In this document: one piece after another, positions 61,465-64,000 of the stretch
How positions within the stretch are numbered: position 1 is the first letter of the stretch
How the letters are laid out: the number at the start of each line of letters is the position of its first letter
From: Adineta vaga
Taxonomy: Eukaryota > Rotifera
Assembly (NCBI GenBank): GCA_021613535.1
Contig: CP075496.1
Location: forward strand, 4,774,001-4,838,000
DNA length: 64,000 nt
Direction of reading: 5' to 3'
The notes under the pieces: model-generated
What the model saw: the letters and a program-made list of their open reading frames with translations, nothing else
Databases searched by the model: none
What the model was told of the DNA's origin: nothing
Program-made: the position numbers and the translations under genes

Positions 61465-62891
61465 TTAAACAAATAAAGATGTACGACTAGAATTTTGTCT
61501 ATCTTTAAAACGTTGTACCGCATGATGACCTTGGGCGAAGGTTTCAAACATGCCTGCCAATTTTGATGCATATTTACGGTCATTTTCAAGCATAACATTT
61601 CGATGATGTAAAGCTTGAGATAATGAAATAATCATAAGAAGATGATATAAAAGAAAAAAGGTTGTAAATAATCCAAAAACATAATTATCAATCGATTTTG
61701 ATATGTTTAATTGTTGTATAAGATAACCAATCATTGAATGCCAAATTGAATTTAACGAAATAAAAACTAAGGATACAAGTGTATATTTATCTAATAAGGT
61801 TAAATAAGAGACAGGTGGAAGAAGACGTGAAACCGACCATCGAAACATGATAGAAGTAAGTAAAAGTGTACCTAAATTAGAAAATGATGATTATCTGAAC
61901 GAAAAAGAAACATGAACGAACAAGTGATTTGAAGACGATTTTGAGGAAATTCAGGAGCAACACCATAGACAGTAAGAGCAATTAATGTAATGAGAAATAT
62001 AAGTAAATAAACATTCCAATAGAAATAACCAGGTCGTCGAGCGACATAACATGTAACTAAATAACGAAAGATATATGTGAAAACAAAAGAAAAAAACAAA
62101 TATACCTAAATATGTTGATTGGCGAATAGGTCGAAAACTGAAATCTTCTGTTGTTATTGTTGAACGTGTTTCAATATGTTCATAAAGAAACCATTCTTGT
62201 TGTGCTAAACAAATCAATCCAGATATATTTACTAGTATAACTTTCCTTCTTTTCGAAATACCTAGAAAAGCTTCACGATTGACAATCGATGGTTGAAAAC
62301 GATTCTCAACAAGAATACATTCATCCGTTGGACGACTCGCTACAATTTGTAATGAAAGCTGTTGAACATCAGCTGGAAAACTATTCAATTCAAGTTTTTC
62401 CCAAAATGTTCCATTAATTTTACGTATTTCCCATACATAAATCATATCATGATTTTTACTATCTGGTTTAACTGGTTCATCTAAATGATCGACTAATTCT
62501 GAAATAATCTCTTCTTTAACATCGCCAAGTGCATTTTTAATATAAAGATTTGGATTCCAAGATGCTGCTGTTGGATCATATAACCATCGTGCTTCAATAA
62601 CAACTTCAGCATAGAATTTTTCTTGTAATGTAATAACCTTTTATTTCAATGAATAGAAATCAAAGAATGAGATTGTTTTGTAAGAGAACTTACTTCGCCA
62701 AGACGAATAAATTTCACACGAAGTGATACTTCACGTGGTGGTTTTATATTCGATGGACTTCTCATTAATCCTGAATGAATATCATTTGATGATCGTTGCA
62801 TTTGAATACGTTGATGATTTGTAGATGTAGATGTTATAGCTAAAAACAAACAGAGCATGAAAGTATTCACATGCAAAATTCTCATCGACAT
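61465..62891 (-). CDS. Pentameric ligand-gated ion channel-like protein lacking the Cys-loop
   Basis: Four exons (62891-62694, 62637-62106, 62056-61922, 61871-61465) join in phase to give 423 aa. A signal peptide (MSMRILHVNTFMLCLFLAIT) precedes a beta-rich extracellular domain of about 210 residues (VSLRVKFIRLGE, FYAEVVIEARWLYDP, WNPNLYIKNALGD, FPADVQQLSLQI). Four TM segments follow: TM1 YFYWNVYLLIFLITLIALTV after a CYVARRPG motif, TM2 RLQITCTLLLTSIMFRWSV, TM3 beginning LPPVSYLTLLDKYTLVSL, and TM4 YVFGLFTTFFLLYHLLMIISL. The R-x-P-G before TM1 and the Pro-x-x-SYLTLxDKY string are typical of the channel family, including bacterial and atypical animal members. The canonical Cys-x13-Cys loop is absent. 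The ligand is unknown. The very short TM3-TM4 loop also resembles prokaryotic channels. Confidence 0.82.
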
Positions 62892-63268
62892 GAATGAATA
62901 TAATCTGATAATTCAAAAATCTTAACAAGTCATTAATCATGCAAATTTTATATCAATAGTTGATGATTGTCGGTGATCTTCAATAATTAATGATGATAAT
63001 CTCCGGTAGTTTCGAATGATTTTCATATCTCGAATGATTTCCGATGATTTTCTATAACGAGAGTATAGGTACTTTTTCTCTTGCAGAAATTCATATAAGA
63101 CTAACTCTTTTGATCATATATTTTCTAAGGTCAAAATCGTATTTATTCTAATAAGAAATACTTTGCATGACTTACTATTTGTAGATACCATGAAAGGTTA
63201 TTATTATCATATCTTTCTAATCAAATGTAGATCATTCAAAACAAAACACATGAATATCGAACAAAGAT
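62892..63268. other. Gap between channel gene and small exon
   Basis: About 0.38 kb. Near its start is a short repetitive stretch with recurring tgatgatt and cgaatgatt words (62960-63050). No gene seen. Confidence 0.5.
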
Positions 63269-63484
63269 TCATTTTCTAATACGATAATCGTACATACGTA
63301 ATGATGAAGCAATACATTTTTCACTTGAAGATAATTCTGGTATAGTTGAATAATGAATAGATGCACGTTGAACACCACCAATAGTTGTGGCACGTCTATT
63401 TGTTATTAGTAAGTGTTTTGCTAAATCATGAGTATCATGAATTGTTGATTCTAAATTTGAATCAGATTGTCTTTGACTCGGCAT
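63269..63484 (-). CDS. Small hypothetical protein or terminal exon
   Basis: One open stretch from ATG 63484 to the stop at 63269 gives 71 aa, polar with many Ser, His, Arg and Thr residues and no membrane segment. Upstream on the minus strand is ttttgattttag followed by ATT and the ATG, so this is either an ORF with its own acceptor (possibly trans-spliced) or the last exon of a gene whose 5' part extends beyond the window. I do not recognise the sequence. Confidence 0.45.
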   Translation of the reverse strand: MPSQRQSDSNLESTIHDTHDLAKHLLITNRRATTIGGVQRASIHYSTIPELSSSEKCIASSLRMYDYRIRK

Positions 63485-64000
63485 AATCTAAAATCAAAAT
63501 AGAACATTTCATTTTCTAGAACAACATATATTTTACTTGGAGAATAATGTATATCTAGTAGGAATAATAACCTTGATTATAAATAGCAATGGTGCGATCA
63601 GCTTTTTAGCATTTAATAATTACATATATCTACATTGATAAATATATTCGAAAAGATTTGTTATTTCCTCTTAATTGTATGCTTCTATAGTTTTGTTTAT
63701 ACAACACTGAAAGAAGCACCAGATAAGAATAAGAAATAGGATGGGAAACGAAGTAAGACAGATAACGCCCAATGAGAATGAAACTTACTGATTTCTACTA
63801 GAACAAGAAAAAAAAACGATAATAAACAGTCTGTTCTCTTTTCTTTCAGTCATTTCTTAATAATAACTATTGAGCACGTAATAATCTGTACTTTGCCAAA
63901 GAAGATTTTACAACGTCCCTCCAGACTAGAAAATGATGACGATAAGGTACCAATTGAGTGAGACAATGAACTTCCATTATAGTGGAAACTCTATATATAA
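63485..64000. other. Window end, no gene seen
   Basis: About 0.5 kb of AT-rich sequence. A minus-strand gene ending at 63269 might continue here, but no convincing exon was found. Confidence 0.4.

Noticed and set aside
1-64000. Transposons, telomeric repeats, tRNA genes or horizontally acquired bacterial genes
   Set aside because: I looked for reverse transcriptase, transposase and integrase motifs, terminal repeats, tRNA B-box patterns and intron-poor bacterial-type enzymes and saw none that I could support. A profile search could still find divergent ones.

Overview
The window is nuclear DNA of an invertebrate animal. It is AT-rich (roughly 30% G+C by eye), with many exons split by very short GT-AG introns (mostly 45-75 nt), long microsatellite-rich intergenic stretches, and no viral or prokaryotic gene blocks. 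I infer a bdelloid rotifer. The reasons are the compact introns, a divergent 7TM receptor and a core-2-type glycosyltransferase of styles I associate with bdelloids, an LDLa-containing decayed receptor-like locus, and splice acceptors sitting against start codons, which suits the spliced-leader trans-splicing known in this group. The species cannot be named from the sequence alone. No tRNA, rRNA, CRISPR array or intact transposon was recognised.

Layout. 0.1-6.1 kb (-): ACK/TNK2-type tyrosine kinase, fully resolved as 17 phase-consistent exons (SAM, kinase, SH3, CRIB). 6.8 kb (-): orphan signal-peptide exon. 9.0-12.2 kb (+): USP35/38-type deubiquitinase. 12.8-13.5 kb (-): small mucin-like surface protein. 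16.1-17.2 kb (+): unknown basic protein. 17.9-20.4 kb (+): BARD1 with a degenerate RING. 20.7-22.2 kb (+): two-RRM hnRNP A/B-type protein. 24.5-30.4 kb (+): PHAF1, DHRS1 and WDR82 in series. 31.0-32.0 kb (-): orphan GPCR. 32-37.1 kb: gene-poor. 37.1-38.3 kb (-): Snail-family zinc-finger factor. 40.4-41.4 kb (-): orphan two-TM protein, divergent from a large formin at 41.9-48.0 kb (+). 48.3-52.0 kb (+): MNAT1, TRMT5 and a deoxynucleoside kinase packed with 64 and 72 nt between stop and start. 52.2-53.8 kb (-): GT14 glycosyltransferase. 55.3-56.0 kb (+): intronless neuronal-calcium-sensor-like protein. 56.5-57.1 kb (-): pseudogene with internal stops. 57.5-61.4 kb (+): AKAP10 and LRWD1, 59 nt apart. 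61.5-62.9 kb (-): pentameric ligand-gated channel-like protein. 63.3-63.5 kb (-): small unknown exon.

The genes are mostly conserved animal housekeeping or signalling genes and do not form one pathway. The most notable higher-order signal is two tight same-strand gene clusters (MNAT1-TRMT5-dNK and AKAP10-LRWD1). Their intergenic gaps hold little more than a 3' end and a polypyrimidine/AG acceptor, as expected of trans-spliced operons. Other points of interest are a formin whose N-terminal region contains a duplicated, DEP-like module, a BARD1 lacking most RING zinc ligands, and a channel without the Cys-loop.
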